Source of the DNA: Thermoplasmatota archaeon
GTDB taxonomy: Archaea; Thermoplasmatota; Penumbrarchaeia; JASLWR01
Length of the DNA: 64,000 bases
Reading direction: 5' to 3'
NCBI GenBank assembly: GCA_030740765.1
Contig: JASLWR010000002.1
Coordinates: 1 to 64,000, forward strand
Numbering within the stretch: position 1 is the stretch's first letter; every line of letters begins with the position of its first letter. A program made the translations under genes and the position numbers. Under the pieces are notes generated by a model. The model was not told the origin of the DNA. It made no database searches and saw only the letters and a program-made list of their open reading frames with translations. Positions 27,425 through 36,771 of the stretch are shown here, one piece after another.

Positions 27425-28705
27425 TTGGAAATGACCGAGAACTTCATGGCGGTAGTGGGTGTGAACCGTTTAATGGGGTACATCAGCATTCCGGACTATC
27501 TGGAACCGGGGCCCTATGAATTATTGATATATGCCAGTCACGGTAACCGCACCGAAGTAATGCTGCTGCATATCATTGTCAAGGATGGCGAAGGAGATGA
27601 TCCCCAGGGGGAGCCCGGTGACGATGATATGGGTGCGGGAGACGGCAGAAAGGTTCTCTGGATCGTTGTTGGATTAGTTATACTGTTCATTCTACAGGCA
27701 GTGCTGATAGCATTGTTCCGGCGAAGAAAGTCCCGTGATAAAAATGATGCTATGGAGAAATTCGATAGCAGTGAAGTATCGACCTGGCCGAAGGATTCGG
27801 GTACGGTACAGAAAAACCGGATCGTTAGAAATGTTCAACCGAACATTCCTCCAACCATCTATAGAAGAGTTATTAACAAGAATGCAGTACCTTTTAGAAC
27901 GGCGAGGGCGGTGCCATATATTGAAAATGGAGCGAATTTGCCGCAACTGGGAACGGAAAAAACAGCGCTACCTTCTTCAGAAACATTGGTGGGACCTCGC
28001 GCAGGGATCAAGGCGCTTCCCCAGTGGGCGCCGGGAACGGTTGAACCGGGGACATACATGCAAGGATCGAACAGCGAAATACAACCTTCCGTCCCCCAGC
28101 CATCGGAACAGGAAAGGTCGGTAAACGAGGAGGTGAACATTCCCTCCATAATGTCCGCTCATGACGATCTCGGTGAAAGTCTTCCGGCGTACGAGACCTC
28201 GGCAGATATTGTGAACGAAGTAAATGATGAGGATACGTCGGGAATAATCGACGAGGACGACGAAATCGAAATCGGCTGGGAGGAAGATGAGAAAGGTTCC
28301 GGAGAAAGGGATTTTGATGTTGAGATTGAAAGATTGGGGGAGGTTTCGTTTGATGAGCCGCTAATTGAAGATGATATCCAAACTGACGAAACGGAAATGG
28401 ATGAAAGCGCAACCGCCCTGGCTTCCATCCCTGTAAAAAAGGTTGCCATCTCGAAAGAGACCGGGGAGGAATTGAAGCATTGCCCCAAGTGCGACGGGTA
28501 TTTTGAACGGGGTGAGGACGATTGTCCCCATTGTGCCGAAAAAGAGGGGATGAACGGTTTAGGCAAGGTAGCGGGGATGTGGGGACTCGATCCCACCGAT
28601 CGGGAGGAGTCGGAGGACGAGACGGAGCCTCCCAGGCGATACCCCGAAGAGATGATCTTCGATGATGACGACGTCAAACTCGAGGACCTTCTCGAAGGGA
28701 TTTGA
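27425..28705 (+). CDS. C-terminal part of the LamG surface protein: membrane helix and cytoplasmic zinc-ribbon tail
   Basis: This frame is in phase with the preceding gene; coding sequence starts right after the TAG at 27386-27388 (ISFRSTGLPAGALEM). It completes a beta domain that ends EVMLLHIIVKDG, then has a helix near 78-100 (VLWIVVGLVILFILQAVLIAL), a long low-complexity cytoplasmic region with an acidic stretch, and a zinc ribbon CPKCDGYF ... CPHC near 367-384. It lacks a signal peptide and a good ribosome-binding site, so independent translation is doubtful. A nonsense mutation, stop read-through, or sequencing error are all possible. Confidence 0.7.
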   Translation: MEMTENFMAVVGVNRLMGYISIPDYLEPGPYELLIYASHGNRTEVMLLHIIVKDGEGDDPQGEPGDDDMGAGDGRKVLWIVVGLVILFILQAVLIALFRRRKSRDKNDAMEKFDSSEVSTWPKDSGTVQKNRIVRNVQPNIPPTIYRRVINKNAVPFRTARAVPYIENGANLPQLGTEKTALPSSETLVGPRAGIKALPQWAPGTVEPGTYMQGSNSEIQPSVPQPSEQERSVNEEVNIPSIMSAHDDLGESLPAYETSADIVNEVNDEDTSGIIDEDDEIEIGWEEDEKGSGERDFDVEIERLGEVSFDEPLIEDDIQTDETEMDESATALASIPVKKVAISKETGEELKHCPKCDGYFERGEDDCPHCAEKEGMNGLGKVAGMWGLDPTDREESEDETEPPRRYPEEMIFDDDDVKLEDLLEGI

Positions 28706-28801
28706 TTATTTTATAACGCCACATTGAAAAGTGCATTTATGGCGATAATATAAATATTGGAAAGTAACTATTTGCCGTCATTAATTTCTCCCGGTGACAT
28801 T

Positions 28802-31800
28802 ATGAGACCTAAGAGCAACTGGTTTCCAAAAATAGGCATTATAGTTATGCTGTTTGCCCTCCTTCTCTCCGCCGTCACCCATGAAAATATCGAAAGTTAT
28901 CACCCTGGGAAGGAAGAAAAAACACAGGAGAGAACAGTTTTCGAGGTTGGGCCAGGTTACGATTATCCTAAAATACAGGCGGCTATCGATGCCGCACCCG
29001 AGGATTCTCTGATACTGGTTCATCCCGGTGAGTACTATGAAAATCTGCACATCACAAAGAGCCTCGATATCAGGGGAATGAACAGCAGTGAGGTAATACT
29101 TTATCCCCCGGTAAGCAGATCGGAAAGAAGGGGGCCCCGAATACTTATCACATCGGCAACACCCACCACCACCCAAGGATTGACCATTGAAGACGGAGGA
29201 ACGGGATGGGACGATTATGCGGTAAAGATACAGGACGGGAACGGGCATATCATCAAAACCTGCGTTATTAAGAACTGCAAGCAGGGCGTATGGGTGCATT
29301 CCGAATCAGATGATGCGGACCTGGCAGTGGAGAATATTGTTATAGAAAATAATGATTTTCTAAATGTAGAGGGGCACGGTGTATACTTGCAGGGGACCAC
29401 CGGCGGCCTAGTTGAAAAGAATAGTTTCACGGATTGCGGCGACGGCGTGATGGTGGCTTGGAACTCTTCTGGGAACACGCTTAGTGACAACGATTTTGTT
29501 AACTGCGAGAACGGCACAGTGTTTATGATGCACTCAACCGATAATGCCGTTGTCAACAACAGGTTCGAGGACTGTAATTACGGGATTTTCATTGTGGATG
29601 GCTCTCCTGAGATAAACGGAAATTCATTCACATCCATCGATGAATTTGCAATTTACGGTGTTTTAAAAAAGTCCATTAACAATAACCAACTGGTGGATGT
29701 GACAAACGGTATAATTGGATATGTGACTGATGATATCGCCATTCGCAACAACGTTATATCTTGCGATGGCTTCAGTGCGTTGGCGTTCGAGGTGGTGGGA
29801 GATGCAAAACTGACCATTGAGAACAACGTTATAGACCATACCGGGAGCACACCCTCCATTGGAATACTGGGCGGCGGGGTTTCGTTATTGGATCTCGTGA
29901 TAAATACCACTGCGGCTGCGATCCAGGTGGAAAATTCCACCGGGGTTAGCATAATTAATTCAAGGCTCTCGGGAGATCTCATATCGTCCACCGGGACAGT
30001 TACCATATCTGGGACTGACGGTATCGAAATGGTAAATGTTAATATCACCGGTAGTGACGAGTTATGCCTGATCAGTGGCTCCCGGAGTATCAAAATGACA
30101 TCCGTTGAGATGTATTGCGGCGGCGGTGACGGATTGCTCCTCGCGAATTCCAGCGATATAATATTGACGGATTGCAGTCTATCCGGAATTCTTGAGCAGG
30201 GCGTGGCCCTCGACTCGTGTACCAATGCTCTGTTGTGGGATGTGAAGGTGGATTCCGCAGAGTTGGGTTTTGAATTTACCGGGGATGAAAAAGAGCATTT
30301 CATTCATTCCGTGGGAAGCAATTGCAGCACCAACGGCAAACCAGTCTATTACTATACGTCGGTCACCGGCCAGAAGTTCACGCCTCCCGAAGCAAGCCAG
30401 GTAATATTTGCCAATACTGAGGATTGCACACTGGAAAATTGCGACCTTTCGGGAAACGATGGCATACTCGTGGCCTATTCCACAGGGACCACCATATCCG
30501 ATTGCCGCCTGAATCGTACCCGGTACGGCTTGAAGGTGATCCAAAGTCAAGATACGTCTGTGGAAAATACCGTTGTGAACTGCGATGCGGAATATCCGGG
30601 CAATCTTTTCATTAGCGGCTCCTCTATCTCGGCCAGGGATTCACGTTTTATTGCTCCATCCGGAATTAAAGCCGTTGTGGGCCGGGGCAGTTCAAGCATC
30701 GATATGTACAATTCCACCTATACTTCGCTTGATATCGAATCAGAAGGGGGGGGGATCCTCAGAGAATTCTGGGAACTGTCGCTGCTGGTGAGATATTCCG
30801 ATAATTTCACACCGGTCATGGGAGCAGACATATTGATCCGATCGGATTCAAAGGACATTTACAACACGATTATGTATAATGGAAATGACCCAAAGACGGA
30901 CATTTGGGGCCGGACCTCACCGGTGTGGTTCCTGTCGCGAAGATACGATCACAATAATTCTCAAGCACCCTTATTGCCCGTAGAAGTGTTCGCCTATTTC
31001 AGGGGAGAACGAGAATGGGAAAATGCGTCTATCCACTATTATGATAATAACTCCATTCTTTATCTCATCACCTCGGATATAAGAAGACCTCCCGGAGTGG
31101 AAATTACCGGGCTGTCCCCTGTGGAGGGAAAAGACGCATTGATGGTGAGCTGGAACGAGAGTAATGAATTTCATGATGAGATATCCCTTTTCAGATTGTT
31201 CATATGGGGCGACAGCGATGGGAATCCCAGGTTAGTGGAGGTCCCCGGGGGAAATCATCACATAATCCTCAATGCTACAGAGTATAATCTCATCAACAAC
31301 GAAAGCTATCACATCAATGTCATAGCGGTGGACGGGGCCGGCTTCGAATCCGATCCCAGCACGATCCAAGACGTGGTCCACAAGGATTACCTCCCGCCGG
31401 AATCTCCGGTGACGCTGTTCAACGGGACAACAGGGGCGAATAACGCGACCATATTTTGGAATAAAAGCGTATCCGGAGATACTAGGGGCTATCGATTGTA
31501 TCTGGGGAAACTGGGGGTCAAGACCAATTATTTACTCGTCGGGGAATATGACAACTATACCAATTCAACCACTATTCTGGGACTGCGATTCGAGACGAAT
31601 TATTCACTGTACGTAGTTGCCTTCGACGAGGCGAACAACACATCACCGGCCTCCATGAGACTGAATATTACGACTGGGAGGTCGAAGGGAACATTGATGC
31701 TTATCGTGGTGAATTCCGATAGTGGGAAGATGCTTCAAGGGGCTTATGCCGAATTACGGGATATATTCGGAGGGGTATGGAACGTAACGACAACGGATGA

Positions 31801-32875
31801 GCCGGCGATAATCCCGCTTTACGGAGGAAAATTTTTAATAAGAATTTCTCTGGACAATTACACGGAAAATTCGACAACTTTCAATATTACGCATGAGAAC
31901 TTAACGAGACTTGTCATTGAAATGGTCGGGGTGGCCGATCCTGTATTTGAGGATGACGACGAAAAACCCGATGATGATGAAGAGTTGTATGATGACAAAT
32001 CGGACAAACAGCAGGAAGGGAGTGTAAAGGCCGACACTGTCATGGGAATGCCGGCCTGGTTCATGGTTTTTGTGGTGGCCATGTTGATACTGCTATTGCT
32101 CTTATTGGTGATCTTCTTAAGACGAAGAAACAGACACAAGTCGAGAATAAAGCCGATCCCCTATGTGGGTCCTCCTGTTATGTTGCCGCCTCCTCCACCT
32201 CCGCAACCATCACTTCCTCCCACAATGATACACCCGGTATTACCTGGAGTAACCATTCCTGGTGATCCATTGCTGCAGGCCGGCACACCAATGGAGCCCA
32301 CCACGATGTACCCATACGGCCGTCTTCTTGAGCGTCCGGCACTGCCCCCATACACCGGAGATAGTTCTCATGAAATGACAGAGCCTCCTGCGCCTTCCGA
32401 CACGGTGGTACCGGGTCCTTTTCCAGGGGGAAGTCTTGACGAAATATTCCAATTCAAAAACGTACCTTCAGTGGGAGGATACTCGGTGGGAACCGATGCC
32501 CAAAGCATACCGCCCCCGCCCCGTATAATCCCACCGGGAGAAAAAAAGGAAAATGACAGTGGTATGAAAGTCACATTGGACCCGGTGCCGCCTTTGGATG
32601 AGCTACAAGAAAACGATTCAGGTGCCCAAAAGGGAAGTGGTGCTGGAGAGGTCCCTCTGGGAAAAGAGGAAGTGATGACAAAGCTGAAATCCCTCATAGA
32701 GACAATAAACAAGAAAGATAATTCCGTCCAAACAGGAGTCCCGCCCGTGGTGAAAAGATCGATTTCCGATATAACGGTCACATTGCCCCCAGAAGAAATT
32801 TCCCAGAACGATACGGTGACTTCAACCGAACCGGTCACACCCCCACCGCCGGAGAATCCACATGGTACCGATTAA
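28802..32875 (+). CDS. NosD-like parallel beta-helix surface protein with membrane anchor
   Basis: A protein of about 1357 residues. After an uncleaved or cleaved signal segment (IGIIVMLFALLLSAVT) comes the typical NosD opening GYDYPKIQAAIDAAPEDSLILVHPGEYYENL, and then repeated right-handed parallel beta-helix rungs (NNVI, NSFT, DNDF types) to about 640. Two fibronectin-like domains and a carboxypeptidase-regulatory-like domain (GRSKGTLMLIVVNSDSGK) follow. A transmembrane helix lies near 1085-1107 and a proline-rich cytoplasmic tail of about 250 residues ends the chain. ATG 28802 is preferred over an upstream TTG at 28757 because GGTGAC lies just before it. The last four bases overlap the convergent DUF92 gene. 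Confidence 0.85.
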   Translation: MRPKSNWFPKIGIIVMLFALLLSAVTHENIESYHPGKEEKTQERTVFEVGPGYDYPKIQAAIDAAPEDSLILVHPGEYYENLHITKSLDIRGMNSSEVILYPPVSRSERRGPRILITSATPTTTQGLTIEDGGTGWDDYAVKIQDGNGHIIKTCVIKNCKQGVWVHSESDDADLAVENIVIENNDFLNVEGHGVYLQGTTGGLVEKNSFTDCGDGVMVAWNSSGNTLSDNDFVNCENGTVFMMHSTDNAVVNNRFEDCNYGIFIVDGSPEINGNSFTSIDEFAIYGVLKKSINNNQLVDVTNGIIGYVTDDIAIRNNVISCDGFSALAFEVVGDAKLTIENNVIDHTGSTPSIGILGGGVSLLDLVINTTAAAIQVENSTGVSIINSRLSGDLISSTGTVTISGTDGIEMVNVNITGSDELCLISGSRSIKMTSVEMYCGGGDGLLLANSSDIILTDCSLSGILEQGVALDSCTNALLWDVKVDSAELGFEFTGDEKEHFIHSVGSNCSTNGKPVYYYTSVTGQKFTPPEASQVIFANTEDCTLENCDLSGNDGILVAYSTGTTISDCRLNRTRYGLKVIQSQDTSVENTVVNCDAEYPGNLFISGSSISARDSRFIAPSGIKAVVGRGSSSIDMYNSTYTSLDIESEGGGILREFWELSLLVRYSDNFTPVMGADILIRSDSKDIYNTIMYNGNDPKTDIWGRTSPVWFLSRRYDHNNSQAPLLPVEVFAYFRGEREWENASIHYYDNNSILYLITSDIRRPPGVEITGLSPVEGKDALMVSWNESNEFHDEISLFRLFIWGDSDGNPRLVEVPGGNHHIILNATEYNLINNESYHINVIAVDGAGFESDPSTIQDVVHKDYLPPESPVTLFNGTTGANNATIFWNKSVSGDTRGYRLYLGKLGVKTNYLLVGEYDNYTNSTTILGLRFETNYSLYVVAFDEANNTSPASMRLNITTGRSKGTLMLIVVNSDSGKMLQGAYAELRDIFGGVWNVTTTDEPAIIPLYGGKFLIRISLDNYTENSTTFNITHENLTRLVIEMVGVADPVFEDDDEKPDDDEELYDDKSDKQQEGSVKADTVMGMPAWFMVFVVAMLILLLLLLVIFLRRRNRHKSRIKPIPYVGPPVMLPPPPPPQPSLPPTMIHPVLPGVTIPGDPLLQAGTPMEPTTMYPYGRLLERPALPPYTGDSSHEMTEPPAPSDTVVPGPFPGGSLDEIFQFKNVPSVGGYSVGTDAQSIPPPPRIIPPGEKKENDSGMKVTLDPVPPLDELQENDSGAQKGSGAGEVPLGKEEVMTKLKSLIETINKKDNSVQTGVPPVVKRSISDITVTLPPEEISQNDTVTSTEPVTPPPPENPHGTD

Positions 32876-33669
32876 ACAATATCAAAGACGAATAGCGCCC
32901 ATACGCCCATGGTGGTGATTATGACTGAGAGAAAGTTCACTCCGCTGTTACTGAGGTAACCCCAGCGCTGCAGAGTGGCCCCTAAAATGGAGTCCAATTG
33001 GCAGGATAGAACCCCTGCCGCAAAGGGAAGAAATAGATAGAGCGGTTTTAGGGGGAAGGAAAGGAAGGACGACGAGAAATACGATGAAAGATGACCTATC
33101 AGGAAAAAACCGAAAAAGGCGGAAATCACAGAACCCACCATTGATGACACTTCTCCGAGACCCGATACGCCGCCGTCCACTCCCGGCTTGACTTTTTTGA
33201 AGGTGGTTATCAGGTATACTTTCTTCGACAGAACTCCTATCTCGCTTGCAAAGGTGTCGGCGGAGACCGCGCATATGGCAGTGAGATAGAGAACTGGAGC
33301 CACTCCTTCTTCCAGATAGACTGCCGAGAAGGCTATGACACTGGGAATTAGTCCGTTCGCCAGAACGTTATCGAGGCTTCTCATTCCCCGTTTTCCCTCG
33401 GCCAGTCCCATTTGCTCCTTGTAACTGTATTTCGTAATGGTCACGAAATGGTTCAGAGCCAGGAATAGAATAAGTAGGATCAACCAGACAAAATCGGCGG
33501 TAATTGCTATCACTCCGCCGATGATGCTGGCGCCTATTGCTCCCCTTCGATCCAGTATCTTTTTGGAAACAGCGAACAAACCGAGTAATATACAAATCAG
33601 GAAAACAGTCACTATGTAGAAGGGTGATCGGTAAAGTATCACTTCCACTAAGTTGGTCGCCGCATCCAT
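32872..33669 (-). CDS. DUF92 (TMEM19/VTE6-like) integral membrane protein
   Basis: A polytopic membrane protein of about 265 residues. The family motif GAIGASIIGGVIAIT lies near residue 42, followed by AVSADTFASEIGVLSK near 140 and a GVDGGVSGLGEVSSMVGS segment near 165, all typical of DUF92. Plant members (VTE6) phosphorylate phytyl phosphate, so an isoprenoid-phosphate kinase role in membrane lipid metabolism is possible but not proven. ATG 33669 starts MDAATNLVEV; a TTG 12 bases upstream is an alternative. Confidence 0.8.
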   Translation of the reverse strand: MDAATNLVEVILYRSPFYIVTVFLICILLGLFAVSKKILDRRGAIGASIIGGVIAITADFVWLILLILFLALNHFVTITKYSYKEQMGLAEGKRGMRSLDNVLANGLIPSVIAFSAVYLEEGVAPVLYLTAICAVSADTFASEIGVLSKKVYLITTFKKVKPGVDGGVSGLGEVSSMVGSVISAFFGFFLIGHLSSYFSSSFLSFPLKPLYLFLPFAAGVLSCQLDSILGATLQRWGYLSNSGVNFLSVIITTMGVWALFVFDIV

Positions 33670-33681
33670 TATCCGCAGCAA

Positions 33682-33966
33682 ATGGATTTCTGCATTATGA
33701 ACTTTGCTTCGTCGATTTCCGGGAAGGAATTGGTTACGTGACTAATGATATACTGCCCTCTTAGTGTTTTTCTTCGAGGCCGGGCGCAATAAAGCCGGGT
33801 CCGTAGGAAAACGTAGTTTTTCGAGGACACAGCAACGCCATAGGTGTTGCGCAGTGAAGCGGGGACCGGCCTCGTTTACGATATAAAAAGAAAAATCACA
33901 ATATCATTCAAGGTCGGCATCTTGCCTACCAAGGGGACGGATGTCCCCGCCAACTAAAAATCAGGT
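33682..33966. other. Intergenic region with a multi-branched hairpin
   Basis: No gene is supported. CGAGGCCGG at 33775-33783 pairs exactly with CCGGCCTCG at 33866-33874, closing a roughly 100-base loop. Inside are GCAACGCC-ATA-GGTGTTGC (33832-33850) and an AAAAC-GTA-GTTTT hairpin near 33808-33822. The nested AAAAC...GTTTT element also occurs in the 13.7-14.0 kb array. The element lies between two minus-strand genes and could be a structured RNA or a terminator complex. Confidence 0.45.
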
Positions 33967-36435
33967 TTATAGCTTCTTGTTCACTGCATCCTCTTCCTTT
34001 ATTGCTAGCAGCATCTTTTTCATTGTTTTAAGCTTTGTAATAACCCAAATTATGAAAATAATATAAGGAATGATGAGAAGTATTAGGAAGATTGCGAAAA
34101 TAATTTCTTTAACCGGGTCCCAACCTTTCCCCCATCCTGAAACAAGACGATACGTTTTATAATCATAAATCCTAAGTAACGAAAATGCGGGACTTCCAAT
34201 ACCACCTACAAACATTTTATTATTCCGATTACTTATTCTTTCTTTGGGGAATTTTGCTATAAGAAAGTCCTCAATTTCTTTTAGGCTCATATCAATTTTA
34301 ACTTCCATGAATATACTGTTCTTGTCTTTAGTCCCCTTTGACTTATTGTGTGATATGCGATATATTAAGGAGAGAATACATAAGAGTACCATAAAAAGTA
34401 GACTAAAACCGAGACATAAATTAGATTTTATCTCTCTATGCTCATATTGAAGAAGGGGGTTATAGACATCACCAATTCCATTTGATTTCGCTTCATTATT
34501 TGTGAGATTATTGCTTTCAGAAAATTCTGACATATAGATTCCATAACCACCATTCGAGTTACAGGTGTTGAGTGAAATTTTGTTATGATGGCAACCCCAA
34601 AGAGATCCTCCTTGACCAAGTAAGATACCATGTTCTCCATTTGAGTCACATATATTCTTTGTTATGGTATTGATTAAAGAAGATCCAGCAAGTTGTATGC
34701 CAAATTGATTGTTGAAATTGCATGTGTTGTTCGTAAGGATATTCTTATCAGAACCTCCAAGAATAATCCCCTGATTGTCATTATTATTACATGTGTTTTC
34801 CGCAATGCGGTTATTATCAGAACGGTGAAGAAATATACCGCTGAGGCCGTTTGAATTGCAGACATTGGAAATAATTTTATTATAATTTCCAGTTGTATCA
34901 ATTCCGTATCCTTTATTGAAGTTGCATGTGTTGTTTGTAATAATGTTGTTAATGCCACTGAGAAGGATTCTATTTTCGTTTGAGAGACAAGTATTATTTT
35001 GTACCAGATTACGTTCACAAGGGTATTCAGGTTCTCCCCAGTAGTTGGTACTAATAATATTGATTCCGGCGTGGCTATTATTGAAAAGTGTGTTGTTAAT
35101 TATAGTACAGTCAGTGGAAAAAACTACAAGAATTCCCACATAACAGTTACTTATATTCTGGTCTTTTATGAAAATGTTTGTGCAGTTTGCAATGATTATC
35201 TGTCCTGCATCTGGGGGAACAAGAATTCCATTAGAATTTTTTAAAAATATTAGTGGTCTTCCATTTATTACGTTTGTTGAATCAATATTAAGAGAAAGCC
35301 AATCATCCTTCCGACTAGTAAAAGAATAAATACCCCCCCGAACTATATTATTGTTCTTTATGGTAATATTTGAAACCCGTAGGCGCAAATATATTGCATT
35401 ATCCCCATTATATGAAAGGGTATTATTCATTATAGTGATAGAGTTTGAGTAAGTTATGAAGATACCAGCTTCGGAATTGGTGTTTATTGTATTCCCAATA
35501 ATACTACACACATCTCCTTCAAGTCGAATTCCCCACTTCTTGTTAAAAGATACATAATTACCAGATATTGTATTATTCTCCGAACTCCGAAGACATACTC
35601 CACCGGACTGAAATAATTCTTTATTGTTATTATAACATACGTAATTGTTTATGATTTCATTATTGTCAGAGTTACCTAATAATATTCCTGAAAGAACATG
35701 TTTAGAAACGCTGTTATTAGAAATTGTGTTCCAGTCTGATGAACTAACCGATATGCCATTATGATTGGCACTTATCAAATTATTAGTGATTTTATTTCTC
35801 TCCGATCCATTTGAAATGCCATCTATTAGTATACCAGATCCCCCATTATGTTTTGCAATATTATATGATATGTTATTGTTATCAGAATCAATGAGAGATA
35901 TCCCATTGCCACGATTTGAATTACAGGTGTTATTTATTATGTTAATTTCGCTAGCTTCCCGTAATAAAATTCCTATACTATTTTCAAAACAATTATTGTT
36001 TTCGACATTACAATTCACTGCACGATATATGTCGATTCCAACTCCACCCGAATAGCGATTTTTATTTGTGATTTTAAAACATTTCACCTCAACTTCATTG
36101 GATCTTATCTTTATAATTTCTTCATACCCGTCTCCAAATATCGTAGTATTTCCCCTAGAAGCCCCGAGTAGAGAAATCATCTTATCAACAAGAATATTCT
36201 CAAAATAGATCCCTGCCTCCACGTTCACTGTATCCCCGTCACTTGCATTATCGATCGCCCATTGAATGTGTGTGCAATCTCCATCACCTGAAGCATTGAC
36301 AATAATGGTTCGTGCCGATCTGGTTCCCGGATTCTCTGTAAGCGATGAAGTCGGAGAGACTGGCAAAGGAATAAAAAGGAGAATTAAGACTAAAGTAATT
36401 ACAAATATTGTTCTCCTTACTCCTAGTGGTGCCAT
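33967..36435 (-). CDS. NosD-type parallel beta-helix protein, AT-rich
   Basis: An 822-residue protein. It has a signal segment (TIFVITLVLILLFIPLPV), the NosD start CTHIQWAIDNASDGDTVNV, and about 25 beta-helix rungs built from repeats such as NNTCNSN, GISLIDSDNN and NNNISYN up to about 640. A helix near 658-680, a cytoplasmic or inter-helix domain, and a second hydrophobic pair near 770-800 follow. The coding sequence is visibly richer in A and T than the neighbouring surface genes and rich in Asn and Ile codons ending in T or A, which suggests a different origin. GGTGAC precedes the ATG. Carbohydrate binding or processing is likely for the fold. Confidence 0.82.
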   Translation of the reverse strand: MAPLGVRRTIFVITLVLILLFIPLPVSPTSSLTENPGTRSARTIIVNASGDGDCTHIQWAIDNASDGDTVNVEAGIYFENILVDKMISLLGASRGNTTIFGDGYEEIIKIRSNEVEVKCFKITNKNRYSGGVGIDIYRAVNCNVENNNCFENSIGILLREASEINIINNTCNSNRGNGISLIDSDNNNISYNIAKHNGGSGILIDGISNGSERNKITNNLISANHNGISVSSSDWNTISNNSVSKHVLSGILLGNSDNNEIINNYVCYNNNKELFQSGGVCLRSSENNTISGNYVSFNKKWGIRLEGDVCSIIGNTINTNSEAGIFITYSNSITIMNNTLSYNGDNAIYLRLRVSNITIKNNNIVRGGIYSFTSRKDDWLSLNIDSTNVINGRPLIFLKNSNGILVPPDAGQIIIANCTNIFIKDQNISNCYVGILVVFSTDCTIINNTLFNNSHAGINIISTNYWGEPEYPCERNLVQNNTCLSNENRILLSGINNIITNNTCNFNKGYGIDTTGNYNKIISNVCNSNGLSGIFLHRSDNNRIAENTCNNNDNQGIILGGSDKNILTNNTCNFNNQFGIQLAGSSLINTITKNICDSNGEHGILLGQGGSLWGCHHNKISLNTCNSNGGYGIYMSEFSESNNLTNNEAKSNGIGDVYNPLLQYEHREIKSNLCLGFSLLFMVLLCILSLIYRISHNKSKGTKDKNSIFMEVKIDMSLKEIEDFLIAKFPKERISNRNNKMFVGGIGSPAFSLLRIYDYKTYRLVSGWGKGWDPVKEIIFAIFLILLIIPYIIFIIWVITKLKTMKKMLLAIKEEDAVNKKL

Positions 36436-36771
36436 GAAAAGTCACCTTCTTATATGTCATGATTAGCATGATTTGAACTTATAAAGGTTTGGTGTAATCT
36501 CGTGTAATTTATTCATCGAAAGACTTCCGGCCGTAGGCACACCGAGATACTTCAGATATTAACTTGTTTGAAAGTGATGGAATTGCCGTCCCAAACCCCC
36601 ACCCGAAATCCTGCGCTGGCTCGGCCCGCACCCCGCCTCGCCTGCACGGATTTCGCAATGGTATAAGATTCATACCCAAAAAAATGACAACAAATTATAA
36701 TCGAAAAAAATGAGATTAGCATTAAATATCATCATAACCCTATTTACAATAGTGGAAAGGTGGGAATAAGT
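36436..36771. other. Intergenic spacer with GC-rich inverted repeat
   Basis: No gene is supported. In the middle of AT-rich sequence there is a short GC-rich island bounded by CGAAATCC (36604-36611) and its complement GGATTTCG (36648-36655), enclosing 36 bases. It may be a degenerate hairpin element. The sequence nearer 36720-36760 is AT-rich and probably holds the promoter for the C25-family gene. Confidence 0.4.

Noticed and set aside
36600-36660. rRNA or tRNA remnant in the GC-rich island
   Set aside because: It is too short and matches no conserved rRNA or tRNA motif that I recognise.
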